Notes: a model not told the origin generated them from the sequence alone. Counted from the first letter of the stretch, positions 1 through 8,603 are shown. The stretch: DNA of 64,000 nt from JACCSI01 sp963815285 (GCA_963815285.1 CAWFGB010000007.1:62001-126000), one strand, 5' to 3'. A program made the numbers and translations.

Positions 1-2
1 TG

Positions 3-158
3 CGCTGGCCCGATGCGTTTCCCAAGGAGGACATCGCCGTGCGCAACAGCCTTGGGGGTGTGTCGGCCAAAGAAGCGGAAGCCCTCTCGCAACGGTGGCG
101 GCCGTGGCGGAGTTACGCCGTCATGCACGTCTGGAGCATGGCCGCACCCAAGCAGTGA
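3..158 (+). CDS. alkA: C-terminal end of AlkA-type DNA-3-methyladenine glycosylase (partial)
   Basis: The first 52 codons of the window are open and end in TGA at 156-158. They read RWPDAFPKEDIAVRN, then a W-x-P-W-R-S-Y-A-V-M-H-V-W segment. This is the characteristic C-terminus of AlkA/Ada-AlkA 3-methyladenine DNA glycosylases, in which the WPDAFP stretch lies just before the last helices and RPWRSYA closes the HhH-GPD domain. The enzyme excises alkylated purines in base-excision repair. The 5' part, including the catalytic Asp and any N-terminal Ada domain, lies outside the window, so alkA alone and an ada-alkA fusion cannot be told apart. No terminator is evident in the roughly 275 bp that follow. 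Confidence 0.8.
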   Translation, partial: RWPDAFPKEDIAVRNSLGGVSAKEAEALSQRWRPWRSYAVMHVWSMAAPKQ

Positions 159-434
159 TGCGACTCCTCTCGGTCCCGGATGGACACATCAGACGGCAGG
201 TGAGGTCCAACTGGAACCCCTTCGACGCGCAAGTCTCTGACGCGCCACCGGGCTTAACGAGCTCGGGGCCGGCGATCCCGTTCCAGAGTCACACGGCAGT
301 GGTCCGGTAAATCCCTCAAGAGCATAGAAGGTGATACCGAGGCAGGACCAATGGCGACTTATGCTGCGCGCGCTGCCTGATCGCTGTTCTTGCCCGGATA
401 GGTCCCGATGACCGCAGAGGGCTTGGGGCCATGG

Positions 435-1334
435 TCATCTCAATCTTCCTGTGCCTGACGCGCTCGCTCGGTACGCTCGAGGAGTGCAGCCGAACTCTGC
501 CCGAAACGCCCGGTTGAAGTTGGACACGTCACCGAATCCACAGTCGAGGGCGATGTCGAGAATCCGGCTTCGCTGTGCGGACAGCCTGATAGCCGCTTCC
601 CGCAGGCGCGCGCGGAGGACGTATTGATGCGGTGTGACGCAGGTGAGGCGTTCGAACGTGCGCAGAAAGTGGTACGGACTGAGCCCAGCGTCTCGCGCCA
701 TTAGGTCAAGCGTGAGGGACGCCTCCGGGTGCTCGTCGATCGCTCGAATAATTCGCGTTACCCGTGCCTCGGCATTGATAGGAGATCGAGCGACACCCGA
801 CGCACGAGCGCCGAGGCCGACCGCATGGGCGGCCAGACGGATACCAAGCTCCTGCCAGGACTCGGCATGCGCCTTCACGACCCTTGCCCCTGCTGACGCG
901 ATCAGTGGCGCGAGCGCCCGTATGGGCGGTATTCGCGGCGTCACGAAACCCCCGCGGCTGTTCTGGCCGGCATCGGCGATCAGCCGCTCGAAGTACTCGG
1001 CGTCGTACCAGAACGACACGCACCGGTCTCCTTCAGCGTGCTCGTGGCCGCACTCGAAACACCCGCCAGGGTTGCCGAGCATGAGGGAGCCGGGCGTCAT
1101 CAGCGCGTGACCCGCTTCTGATCTGTACTGGAAACTGCCTTCCAGGACGATCGCGATCGAGTAATGGGTGTGCTGTTCTTCAAACGGCTGGTCCTGTGGT
1201 CCCGACGTGCACACGACGTCCGCGACACTCCAGCCGTCGCCGCGAGCCAGCACGCGCGCTGCCGCACTCCCGGATTGGCCGTGCAGCCGTCGCTGTTCCA
1301 ACGCGGCCCGTAATGCGAGAGCAATTTTCGCCAA
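435..1334 (-). CDS. AraC family transcriptional regulator
   Basis: A 299-residue protein with a cupin-like N-terminal sensor half (about residues 45-180) and a C-terminal AraC DNA-binding domain of two helix-turn-helices. The first HTH includes LMARDAGLSPYHFLRTF and the second DIALDCGFGDVSNFNRAF; the family-typical FGCTPRAYR follows near the C-terminus. The start is TTG at 1332-1334, chosen because a strong GAGGAGG Shine-Dalgarno lies about 5 nt upstream. It is divergent from the DinB gene with under 50 bp between the starts, so regulation of that gene is possible. The effector is unknown. Family certain, target inferred. Confidence 0.88.
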   Translation of the reverse strand: MAKIALALRAALEQRRLHGQSGSAAARVLARGDGWSVADVVCTSGPQDQPFEEQHTHYSIAIVLEGSFQYRSEAGHALMTPGSLMLGNPGGCFECGHEHAEGDRCVSFWYDAEYFERLIADAGQNSRGGFVTPRIPPIRALAPLIASAGARVVKAHAESWQELGIRLAAHAVGLGARASGVARSPINAEARVTRIIRAIDEHPEASLTLDLMARDAGLSPYHFLRTFERLTCVTPHQYVLRARLREAAIRLSAQRSRILDIALDCGFGDVSNFNRAFRAEFGCTPRAYRASASGTGRLR

Positions 1335-1382
1335 GATCGCCTCCTCGGTTCCGCCCTATAACAGTCTGACATGGAGGAGACG

Positions 1383-1874
1383 ATGAGCACGAGCACGGAA
1401 AAAGTCGTGACAGTCGAGCCGGGAGTTGAATCACGAGTGCTGCGCGAGGGGTACGGACCTGGCGCATGGCATGGGCCGGATCTGAAGGCGGCCCTCGCGG
1501 ATGTGACGTCTGCGCTCGCGTTCTGGCGTCCGGGGCCGGGTCGTCACAACATCGCGGAGATCGCGCTCCACCACGCCTATTGCGCGCGAGCCGTGAGGAC
1601 CCAAGTGTCAGGGCGGCCTAGCGAGCCGTTTGTGCTCCCGGGCGAAGACTGGTTCGCCGTTGACGATGAGCAAACGATGTCATGGGAAAAGATTCGCGAG
1701 ACGGTGGACGCCGAGCAGCAGCGCCTTGGCCAGTTGATTGGGGCAGCCAAGGCCGGAGCCGTGAACTCGCCGATAGCGGATGAGGAGCGGTTTGGGTTGG
1801 TGCTCGGCATCACCTGTCACGCGATCTATCACGCGGGTCAGGTACAACTGATCAAGCGACTACGTTCGTCCTAG
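1383..1874 (+). CDS. DinB family protein
   Basis: A 163-residue four-helix-bundle DinB/YfiT-type protein. Members are putative metal-dependent enzymes, often thiol transferases. Possible metal-ligand histidines are visible: HH in IALHHAY (about residue 60) and the late CHAIYHAGQ motif, where the H-x3-H pair is typical. The start is ATG 1383 rather than the in-frame ATG 1371, because GGAGG at 1373-1377 sits 5 nt before 1383. A TATAAC -10-like box at 1357-1362 would start transcription close to 1370, giving a very short leader. It is divergent from an AraC gene. Substrate not predictable. Confidence 0.82.
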   Translation: MSTSTEKVVTVEPGVESRVLREGYGPGAWHGPDLKAALADVTSALAFWRPGPGRHNIAEIALHHAYCARAVRTQVSGRPSEPFVLPGEDWFAVDDEQTMSWEKIRETVDAEQQRLGQLIGAAKAGAVNSPIADEERFGLVLGITCHAIYHAGQVQLIKRLRSS

Positions 1875-1878
1875 CCGG

Positions 1879-2136
1879 CTACCACCGCCGCCAGGTATCT
1901 GGCGGCTGCGGCGCTTCCTGCTCTTCGAGCGGGCGCTTCCGCGGCGTGCGCTTGGCTTTGTAGTAGCCGCAATCGGCGCACCACGACTCGGGCGTGAAGC
2001 CCTGCACGCCGGCCATCGGCAGCACATCACGATGCGTGCAGTGATCGGGCAGGCCGTCTTCGGCCGCCTTGCGCCAGCGGCAGCTGAGGAAGCGCGCTTG
2101 AGCGGGGGACGGGGGGTTATTGGAGCTGGAGTCCAA
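1879..2136 (-). CDS. Small Cys/His-containing conserved-looking protein, coupled to the helicase gene
   Basis: About 85 residues starting at TTG 2134-2136, overlapping the end of the DEAD-box helicase by 20 nt. GGAG sits 7 nt upstream of the TTG, suggesting translational coupling. The protein has FLSCRWRK, then DHCTHRDVLP, then ESWCADCGYYKAKR and a basic/acidic tail. Four cysteines (C, C-x-H, C-x2-C) could form a small zinc site. I do not recognise a named family. The run of Trp, Cys, His and aromatic residues is far more protein-like than an antisense shadow, and the reading frame only becomes meaningful after the helicase stop. It is the third gene of an infA-helicase-this gene operon, so an RNA-related role is possible but not shown. 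The start is the weakest part of the call. Confidence 0.6.
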   Translation of the reverse strand: MDSSSNNPPSPAQARFLSCRWRKAAEDGLPDHCTHRDVLPMAGVQGFTPESWCADCGYYKAKRTPRKRPLEEQEAPQPPDTWRRW

Positions 2137-3406
2137 CGCGTTTCTCCAGCGCCTCCCAGGCGCGTTTTTCGTCGGGGGCGACGAGGGTGATGGCATGGCC
2201 TTCGGCGCCCGAGCGTCCGGTACGCCCGACCCGATGCACGTACGTTTCCGGCGTGTCCGGCACCTCGAAGTTGACGACGTGCGCGATGCCTTCGATGTCG
2301 AGGCCGCGTGCGGCGATGTCGGTGGCGACGAGCACGGGATGCTTGCCCGAGCGGAACCCTTCAACCGCCTGCAGCCGCTCCTGCTGCGTGCGATCGGCAT
2401 GCAGCGCCGCGGCGCGAATGCGCTTGCCCTGGAGCTGACTCGCGACGCGGTCCGCGCCGATCTTAGTGCGCACGAACACAAGGACCGGGCCCTTGGCATC
2501 GTGACGCGCGAAGCCGGCGAGCCAGTTGAGCTTGTCGCCGCGCGCGAGCTGCTCGATCGAGTGCGTGATCGTCCGCGCCGCGCCGCGATTGGCCCCGACC
2601 TGCAAATACGTCGGCATTCGCAGCATCTCGCGGGCGAGCTTCAGGATCTCTCCGGGCATCGTTGCCGAAAACAGCAGCGTTTGCCGGTCAGGCGGCAGCG
2701 CCGACACAATCTTCTGGACGTCAGGCCAGAAGCCCATGTCCATCATCCGATCGGCTTCGTCGAGCACCAGGCACTGCAGCCGCACGAAGTCGGTCGAACC
2801 GTGCCGCATGTGGTCCATCAGCCGGCCTGGCGTGGCCACGACGATGTCGGCGCCCGCCTTGAGGCCGCGCTCCTGGGGATCCATGGGCATGCCGCCGAAG
2901 ACCGGCACGGTGGAGACCGGCGAGTGATACGTCACGCCGACGAGCGCGTCTTCAATTTGCACCACCAGCTCGCGCGTGGGCGCGAGGATGAGCGCGCGGG
3001 TGAAGTGCTCGCGCAGCGGGTCGCCGAACGGCGGTTGCTCGTTCATCAACTGTTGCAGCATCGGCAGCGCAAAGGCGAGCGTCTTACCGGTTCCGGTCTC
3101 CGCACAGGCCACCACGTCGCCGCCCTCGAGGGCGCGCGGGATGACGGCGCCCTGCACCGGGCGCGTGCCTTCGAAGCCGAGGTCCTTCAGCCCCTGCATC
3201 AGCTGGGGGTGCAGCTGCATCTGCGAAAACGGGATGGGCGCTGCGTCAGCGTCGATCGGCTCCCATGGGATGTCAGGGGCGCGAACGTTGGTTTCGATCG
3301 CGAGCAGGGCGCTGTGCGAACGGGATTGCCGCCGGCCCGTGGCTCCCTGTCGGGATGGCGGCCGGCCCCTTCGCTGACGAGAAGAGGTAGTGGCTGATGA
3401 ACTCAA
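2117..3406 (-). CDS. rhlE: DEAD-box ATP-dependent RNA helicase (RhlE-like)
   Basis: The helicase motifs are all visible in order: aromatic-plus-Q motif (PFSQMQLHP ... RPVQGAVIP), motif I AETGTGKT, Ia PTRELVVQ, motif II DEAD, motif III SAT, and motif VI HRVGRTGRSG. The protein unwinds structured RNA using ATP, in ribosome assembly, mRNA decay or cold adaptation. It is short (about 430 residues), with no long basic tail after the RecA2 domain. The frame is open back to 3469, but that would overlap infA by 56 nt. TTG at 3404-3406, 7 nt after the infA stop, is my choice. ATG 3218-3220 would cut off the aromatic residue of the Q motif and is less likely. Operon with infA. Confidence 0.9.
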   Translation of the reverse strand: MSSSATTSSRQRRGRPPSRQGATGRRQSRSHSALLAIETNVRAPDIPWEPIDADAAPIPFSQMQLHPQLMQGLKDLGFEGTRPVQGAVIPRALEGGDVVACAETGTGKTLAFALPMLQQLMNEQPPFGDPLREHFTRALILAPTRELVVQIEDALVGVTYHSPVSTVPVFGGMPMDPQERGLKAGADIVVATPGRLMDHMRHGSTDFVRLQCLVLDEADRMMDMGFWPDVQKIVSALPPDRQTLLFSATMPGEILKLAREMLRMPTYLQVGANRGAARTITHSIEQLARGDKLNWLAGFARHDAKGPVLVFVRTKIGADRVASQLQGKRIRAAALHADRTQQERLQAVEGFRSGKHPVLVATDIAARGLDIEGIAHVVNFEVPDTPETYVHRVGRTGRSGAEGHAITLVAPDEKRAWEALEKRVGLQLQ

Positions 3407-3413
3407 ATCGTCG

Positions 3414-3632
3414 CTACCGGGCCCGGAAGGTGATGATCCCGCGCTGCGGATCGTAAGGAGAAATGCCAACGGTCACCCGGTCGCCAGGCACGACCTTGAT
3501 CCGGAATCGCCGCATGCGACCGCTCAGTTGGGCTAGCACTTCATGGCCGGCGTCCACCTGCACGCGGTAAAGACCACCGCTGTGCACGGCGACAACCGTG
3601 CCTTGCATGTCAATGAGATCGTCCTTGCTCAT
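3414..3632 (-). CDS. infA: Translation initiation factor IF-1
   Basis: A 72-residue S1/OB-fold protein, the exact family length. It begins MSKDDLIDMQGTVVAV, contains GHEVLAQLSGRMRR and RIKVVPGDRVTVGISPYD, and ends GIITFRAR. IF-1 binds the 30S A site and assists start-site selection with IF-2 and IF-3. The usual GKMR/NxIRI segment is present in variant form (GRMRRFRIKV). A CATAAT -10-like hexamer lies about 15 nt upstream of the ATG on the minus strand with no clear Shine-Dalgarno. The gene is followed at once by the RNA helicase. It lies outside a ribosomal-protein operon, so a second infA copy elsewhere is possible. Confidence 0.95.
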   Translation of the reverse strand: MSKDDLIDMQGTVVAVHSGGLYRVQVDAGHEVLAQLSGRMRRFRIKVVPGDRVTVGISPYDPQRGIITFRAR

Positions 3633-3705
3633 TCGTTTGAAGCAACCATTATGCCATACAAGAGCGGGCCGGTAAGGCGGGTGGGGCGGCCAGGCAGGTC
3701 GCGTC

Positions 3706-6243
3706 TTACGCGAGCGAGCGCACCGCGGCCTCGACTTGCTTGGCGAGTGTGGCGTAATCGTCGCCCACGAGCCGCATCGGCGCGCCGAAACTCACGCGTA
3801 CACGCCCGGGCCGGGCCATCTTGTCCTTTACGTGCAGGATCTCGTGGACCCCGTCCACGCGGACGGGGATGACCGGCAGATCCAGCCGCGACCCAATCAT
3901 GCCGATGCCGCCCAGAAACGTCGTCATCTCGCCGGTCTGCGAGCGGACGCCTTCGGGGAAGATCAGAATGGAAAAGCCATCCGCGGTGACCTCGCCGATG
4001 TAGCGCAGCGTCTGGCGGGCGCCGGCCTCGCGCTGCGGCAGCGGAAACGCGTTGAAGAAGAAGGCAGCCAGATAGTAGTTGAGCCGCTTGATGAACACCT
4101 GCCGCCAGGGTTGGCCCTCTGGAAAGAAGTGCGCCTTGAAGAACTCCTTGGACATCGCCGGAGCGACGCTCTTGCGCACGTGCCCGGGCAGGGCGGCGAG
4201 AATCACGGGCACATCGAGATGACTCTGGTGGTTGGCGGCAAATACCACCGGTCCACGAATGTGATCCAGGTGCTCGCGCCCTTCAACCCGAATCCAGGCA
4301 AATGCTCTGGCCAGCGGAAGAATCCACGTCGCCAGGCTCAGCCTGCGGACGACCCCGACGAGCGGATGCCGATTCCAGCTCGGAAAATCGACCGGCTCGG
4401 GTACTTCGGCTTGTGTCGGCGCCTTGGCGAGTAGCGCCTTGACCTCCTCGATCGTCCTGGCTGCCGCAAACTGCGTTTCGTCCACGCGTGTCTGAAGTCG
4501 GTCTTCGAGCGCGACCATCAGTTCGACTCGCTCGAGCGAACTCAGCCCGAGATCGGCGAGTGACGTCTCGGCGCCAACCGGACGTCCGCCAGCAAACTTG
4601 GTGAACAGTGCTGCGATGGGATCGTCGCCCTCGGCCGCCGCGACGTCCGGACGCGCGCCGGAGGCTACCCACTGTCGAATCGCGGCCCGTTTGAGCTTGC
4701 GGGTTCCTTCCGTACGTGGCAGATCACCGTCACTCCACACCGAATAACTCCGGATGCGCTGATGGTCCTGCAGTGACTGATTCGCACCGGCGATTACCGA
4801 CTCGGGCGTCGTCCCCGGCTGGAGCACGAGCACTGCGTGCACACGCTCCTGTCCGCCAGACACGCTGGCCACGACCGCCGACTCCCGAACCCCCGGCCGC
4901 GCGTTGAGCACCCGTTCGACATCGTCAGGAAAGACGTTCAATCCTTCCGGGGTGACGATCATCTCCTTCTTGCGGCCCTTGATGAAGACGCGGCCCTCGG
5001 CGTCCCGCTCACCGATGTCGCCGGTGTGCAGCCAGCCCGCCTCATCGACGACGCGCCCTTCGCGCCCGGCGCCTTCGACGACGCCTTCGCTGGCTTCCGC
5101 GCCTTCGACAGGTTTCGTGTAATAACCGCTCGTCACGTTGTCGCCGCGCACGAGGATCTCGCCGTCCTCCGCGATCTTGATCTCCACCCCCGCAATCGGG
5201 GTGCCCACTGATCCGCTTCTGGTCTTGAAGGGATGATTGAGGGTGACGATCGGCGCCGTTTCGGTCAGGCCGTACCCCTGGATCACCACAAACCCTAAAC
5301 GCTTCCAGAATTCTTCGAGCGGGGCCGGCAAGGGCGCGGCTCCGACCACAAAGGCCCAGAACTTCACGCCGAACATGCGGTGCACGGCGCGGTATCGCCA
5401 CCACCGCCTGGGAATCGACATCCGGGCTTCGGGCTCGGCGGCCGCTGTCGGGTCGACCCTCAGCGCATGCTCCTTGAGGACGTCGAGGATCTTCGGCACG
5501 CAGACGATCACCGATATTCGCCACCGCTTGACGATGCGGACGATGTCGTGCGGATTGAAGCTGCGCATGAAGACGACGGTGCCGTCCACCATTGGAGGGA
5601 TGTTGGTGGCCATCGACTGGCCGAACATGTGGCTGAGCGGCAGCAGATTGAGGAAGCGCAGCGGAAGAAACAGCCGTGCGTACTTCTTGTATTTGAGTAC
5701 CTCGCGCTCGACCGGCACGACGTTGGCCATCACGTTGCGATGCCGGATGACCACGCCCTTCGGTTCGGCCGTCGCCCCAGACGTGAACACGATCTGGGCG
5801 ATGTCATCACCGTCAACCGCGACTCGCGGCATCGGAGCGTCGGCGGTCCAGTCCACGTCGGAGAACCGCCACAGGTCGTCGTCGGCCGCTGTTCCACCCA
5901 GGTCCACGTCTTCGCCGACTACGGTGACGCGGGCCTCGACAATCGCCCGCACTTTCTGGAGGAACTCGCTCGAGGCGCGGTAATCGATCGGCACCACGAC
6001 GATGCCCGAAATGACACAACCCCAGTAGCTGACGATCCATTCAGGCCGGTTTTCACCCCAGAACACCACCTTGTCGCCCTTGGCGAGCCCGGCGCCAGCC
6101 AGGCGGGCGGCGAATCCTCGTGCCGCACGTGCCACCTCGACATACGAGTGCCGCCGCACGCGATAGCCGTCGTCATAGACGAGAAAGTCGCCGCGACGGC
6201 TGTCGAGATCGCGAAACAAGTCGATGAGGGTGTCGCGTGGCAT
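3706..6243 (-). CDS. Acyl-CoA/ACP synthetase - acyl carrier - PlsC acyltransferase fusion
   Basis: An 845-residue, three-part lipid enzyme. Residues 1 to about 530 are an AMP-forming acyl ligase with A3 motif FTSGATAEPKG (153-163), GYGLTETAP, HTGDIG and GRKKEMIVTPEG. A phosphopantetheine-carrier segment follows, with DLGLSSLERVEL (attachment Ser about residue 565). The C-terminal part is a PlsC/LPLAT acyltransferase with NHQSHLD (HX4D, about residue 673) and FPEGVRS (about 763). Together it could activate a fatty acid, load it onto its own carrier and transfer it to a lysophospholipid or glycerol phosphate, similar in logic to Aas but with the domains in the opposite order and a built-in carrier. 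It is divergent from the DAC-like gene with a 34-bp gap; a CATAAT box at 6280-6275 on the minus strand is a possible -10. Confidence 0.85.
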   Translation of the reverse strand: MPRDTLIDLFRDLDSRRGDFLVYDDGYRVRRHSYVEVARAARGFAARLAGAGLAKGDKVVFWGENRPEWIVSYWGCVISGIVVVPIDYRASSEFLQKVRAIVEARVTVVGEDVDLGGTAADDDLWRFSDVDWTADAPMPRVAVDGDDIAQIVFTSGATAEPKGVVIRHRNVMANVVPVEREVLKYKKYARLFLPLRFLNLLPLSHMFGQSMATNIPPMVDGTVVFMRSFNPHDIVRIVKRWRISVIVCVPKILDVLKEHALRVDPTAAAEPEARMSIPRRWWRYRAVHRMFGVKFWAFVVGAAPLPAPLEEFWKRLGFVVIQGYGLTETAPIVTLNHPFKTRSGSVGTPIAGVEIKIAEDGEILVRGDNVTSGYYTKPVEGAEASEGVVEGAGREGRVVDEAGWLHTGDIGERDAEGRVFIKGRKKEMIVTPEGLNVFPDDVERVLNARPGVRESAVVASVSGGQERVHAVLVLQPGTTPESVIAGANQSLQDHQRIRSYSVWSDGDLPRTEGTRKLKRAAIRQWVASGARPDVAAAEGDDPIAALFTKFAGGRPVGAETSLADLGLSSLERVELMVALEDRLQTRVDETQFAAARTIEEVKALLAKAPTQAEVPEPVDFPSWNRHPLVGVVRRLSLATWILPLARAFAWIRVEGREHLDHIRGPVVFAANHQSHLDVPVILAALPGHVRKSVAPAMSKEFFKAHFFPEGQPWRQVFIKRLNYYLAAFFFNAFPLPQREAGARQTLRYIGEVTADGFSILIFPEGVRSQTGEMTTFLGGIGMIGSRLDLPVIPVRVDGVHEILHVKDKMARPGRVRVSFGAPMRLVGDDYATLAKQVEAAVRSLA

Positions 6244-6277
6244 GCGAAGGAGTAACCGCGGGCGGTACCCGTAGATT

Positions 6278-7663
6278 ATGATCCAGTCGTTGACATCGAA
6301 CCTCCCGCCGGCTTTTCTGGTCGGCGCGCACTACGACACCTTTCTGCAGCGGGCGCTCAGACGGTTTTTCGAGCGCGCGTCGCTCGAGACCGAATCGATC
6401 CCGTCGCCGTCCTCGGATGGCCGGCTGGGCATCGAGTCGACCGATGATCCGTGCGCGCTGGCGGTGCGCTGGTTTGGCACACGCTATATCCTGCGGGTCC
6501 CGGCGAGGCAGCCGTTCACGCCCGCCGAAGTGCGTTTTGCCAAGGCGATTGGCAGCGTGCTCGAGTCCCGCTATCGCGCCATTCTGAACCCGCAACTGAT
6601 GGTCGAGCGCGCCGGGTTGTTTCGCGGTGCGATCGAGGACCGCTACGTGGGCGCGTTCTTCGACGGCACCCCGTACTCGCCGCGGGCTGACGGAGGGCGT
6701 TCCGAACGGGTTGCCGAAGTGCTCGAGATGCTGCGCGTGGCCGCGTTGTCGAGTTACGAGAACCAGCCGATCTCGAGCGGTGTGCTCCTGCTCGAAGGGG
6801 ATGCGGATCCGGTCGGGGCGTATCCCGCCGAGGAGCGGGACCGTCCCCACTACACGGGTGCGTTGACGTCGATCAAGAGCTTCTTCAGGCTCGCGGATGG
6901 GTTGCGGACCGTGTTCCTGGTCGCACGCGACGGACGATTGCTCGACATCGTTGATGTCGGGCGCTGGGGCTGGGCGTCGCTAGGGCCGGCGGAGGTCGAG
7001 GTTCCGTGCGCGCGCAAGTATGCGGCGCATGCTGCGGCGACGCGATCCGGACGCCACGTCTGTATCGTCCTCAGTCCAAGCCGCGAGATCAAGGTCTTTG
7101 CCGAGGGCGCGCAGATTTTCACGTTTCGCAACGCCGACTGGCACTTGTTAGATCTGCAGGCCAAGTACTCGATGTGGGCGGACGCGGTCGGGCGGCCGGC
7201 GTTGGCGCGACGCTTGTTCCAGACAGCGCTCGATCTGGCCGACGCGCGCGAGGGCGCTTTATTCGCTGTGTTGCGGCGTCCCATCGAATCGCTCCCGCAG
7301 CTGGTGGCCGATCAGGATCGGCTCGACATGGAGCTCGTTGGTCAGGAATCCGACCCTGACACACCGTCGCGCCGCCATTTGCTGCACGTGCTGGCGGGGC
7401 GCAGCATCACCGATCTGGATTCGAGCGTCCTCGATTCTCTGGCGACGCTCGACGGCGCGGTGGTGACCGAGCCAGGTGGGCAGTTGCTCGCCGTCGGCGC
7501 GATTCTGCGTCATCCACCAAGCGCGTTCCAGTCAGCCGAGGGTGTGACCGAAGGTGCGCGCACGACCGCGGCAGCGGCGGCGAGCCGCTACGGTCCCGTC
7601 CTCAAGGTGAGCGAAGACGGGCTCATCACCTTCTTCGACAACGGGAAAGTCTGGGACATTTGA
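6278..7663 (+). CDS. Diadenylate-cyclase-like (DisA-N superfamily) sensor protein with degenerate active site
   Basis: A 461-residue protein whose last 75 residues look like a DisA-N/DAC domain: LDGAVVTEPGGQLLAVGAIL (DGA at about 392-394), then GARTTAAAAASRYG, then VLKVSEDGLITFFDNGK. Active DACs carry DGA and RHR motifs and make c-di-AMP. Here DGA is kept but the RHR position reads RTT, so catalysis is doubtful and a nucleotide-sensing role is more likely. The middle (about 130-330) is a separate domain I cannot name. Such proteins are called DACN-type probable sensors in the literature; exact class not determined. The start is uncertain: ATG 6278 has no Shine-Dalgarno, and TTG 6290 lies 7 nt after a TATGAT box (6277-6282), which would fit a leaderless start. 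Confidence 0.65.
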   Translation: MIQSLTSNLPPAFLVGAHYDTFLQRALRRFFERASLETESIPSPSSDGRLGIESTDDPCALAVRWFGTRYILRVPARQPFTPAEVRFAKAIGSVLESRYRAILNPQLMVERAGLFRGAIEDRYVGAFFDGTPYSPRADGGRSERVAEVLEMLRVAALSSYENQPISSGVLLLEGDADPVGAYPAEERDRPHYTGALTSIKSFFRLADGLRTVFLVARDGRLLDIVDVGRWGWASLGPAEVEVPCARKYAAHAAATRSGRHVCIVLSPSREIKVFAEGAQIFTFRNADWHLLDLQAKYSMWADAVGRPALARRLFQTALDLADAREGALFAVLRRPIESLPQLVADQDRLDMELVGQESDPDTPSRRHLLHVLAGRSITDLDSSVLDSLATLDGAVVTEPGGQLLAVGAILRHPPSAFQSAEGVTEGARTTAAAAASRYGPVLKVSEDGLITFFDNGKVWDI

Positions 7664-7715
7664 GCCCCGGGCAACAGATACAATGATCGACTGCGCTTGA
7701 ACGTGAGTGCGCTGA

Positions 7716-8603
7716 ATGCGGGTATTTCTGACCGGCGCGACCGGCTACATCGGATCGGCAGTCCTGGAGTCGCTCGTGCGCGCGGGACACAAGGTCACGG
7801 CGCTCATCCGCGACCCTGAAAAGGCTGCGCGGCTTGCCGCCCGCGGGGTGACCACGGTGGCGGGCGAGTTAGGCACGCCGAAGACTTACGTCCGCGCACT
7901 GCAAGACGCCGAAGCGATCATCCACGCCGCGTTCGAGAGCTCAGCACGAGGCGTCGACAAGGATCGCGCCGCGATCGAGACGCTCCTCGGCGCGAACCCG
8001 CGGGTCTTCGTCTACACCTCGGGCGTGTGGGTGCTCGGCAACACCACCAAACCGGCGGACGAGGAGACCCCGCTGGATCCGGCACCGCATGTCGCCTGGC
8101 GTCCATCGCACGAACAGATGGCGCTCGCGTCCGGCGCCAACGGGATGCGCCGACTCGTCGTGCGGCCGGGGATCGTCTACGGCGGCGCCCGCGGGATTGT
8201 TTCGGACATCCTGAAGGACGCCCACAACGGGATGATGCGCGTAATTGGGGCGGGCAAGAACCGCTGGCCGACCGTGTACGCGCGCGACCTTGGCGAGCTC
8301 TATGCGCGGCTGCTCGAAGCGCCCGATGCCCAGGGCATCTATCACGCCAACGACGAAACCGACGAACGCGTGAACGACATCGTCGAGGCGATCGCGGATC
8401 ACCTGACCCAGCGTCCCGACATCCGTCACATGCCGCTGCCCGAGGCGCGGCGCAAGCTTGGAACGTACGCCGATGCGCTGGCGCTCGATCAACGAGTGCG
8501 TAGCCCGAAAGCGAAGGCGCTCGGCTGGGCGCCGTCGCTGTCGAGCATCACAGCAAACGTCCCGCGCCTGTTCGAAGAGTACCGCCGCGGCCAGCGTCCC
8601 TGA
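7716..8603 (+). CDS. NAD-dependent epimerase/dehydratase (extended SDR)
   Basis: A 295-residue extended short-chain dehydrogenase with the N-terminal dinucleotide motif TGATGYIG (residues 6-13) and the substrate-side segment RRLVVRPGIVYG. The usual YxxxK is not clear; WRPSHEQMAL occupies the equivalent region, so the catalytic Tyr may be missing, as in atypical/NmrA-like members. The likely reaction is oxidoreduction or epimerisation of a small or sugar-nucleotide substrate using NAD(P); the substrate cannot be told. ATG 7716 is preceded immediately by an in-frame TGA, fixing the start. TACAAT at 7679-7684 is a plausible -10 with a roughly 25-nt leader. Confidence 0.8.
   Translation: MRVFLTGATGYIGSAVLESLVRAGHKVTALIRDPEKAARLAARGVTTVAGELGTPKTYVRALQDAEAIIHAAFESSARGVDKDRAAIETLLGANPRVFVYTSGVWVLGNTTKPADEETPLDPAPHVAWRPSHEQMALASGANGMRRLVVRPGIVYGGARGIVSDILKDAHNGMMRVIGAGKNRWPTVYARDLGELYARLLEAPDAQGIYHANDETDERVNDIVEAIADHLTQRPDIRHMPLPEARRKLGTYADALALDQRVRSPKAKALGWAPSLSSITANVPRLFEEYRRGQRP

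Noticed and set aside
95..434. Small ORFs after the AlkA end
   Set aside because: The 71- and 75-codon frames show no domain, signal or ribosome binding site. I see nothing convincing in 159-434.
2120..3397. Long plus-strand frame opposite the RNA helicase (about 425 codons)
   Set aside because: It is the antisense shadow of a gene with a complete set of helicase motifs. High GC makes such frames common; its sequence is His/Arg/Gly-rich with no domain.
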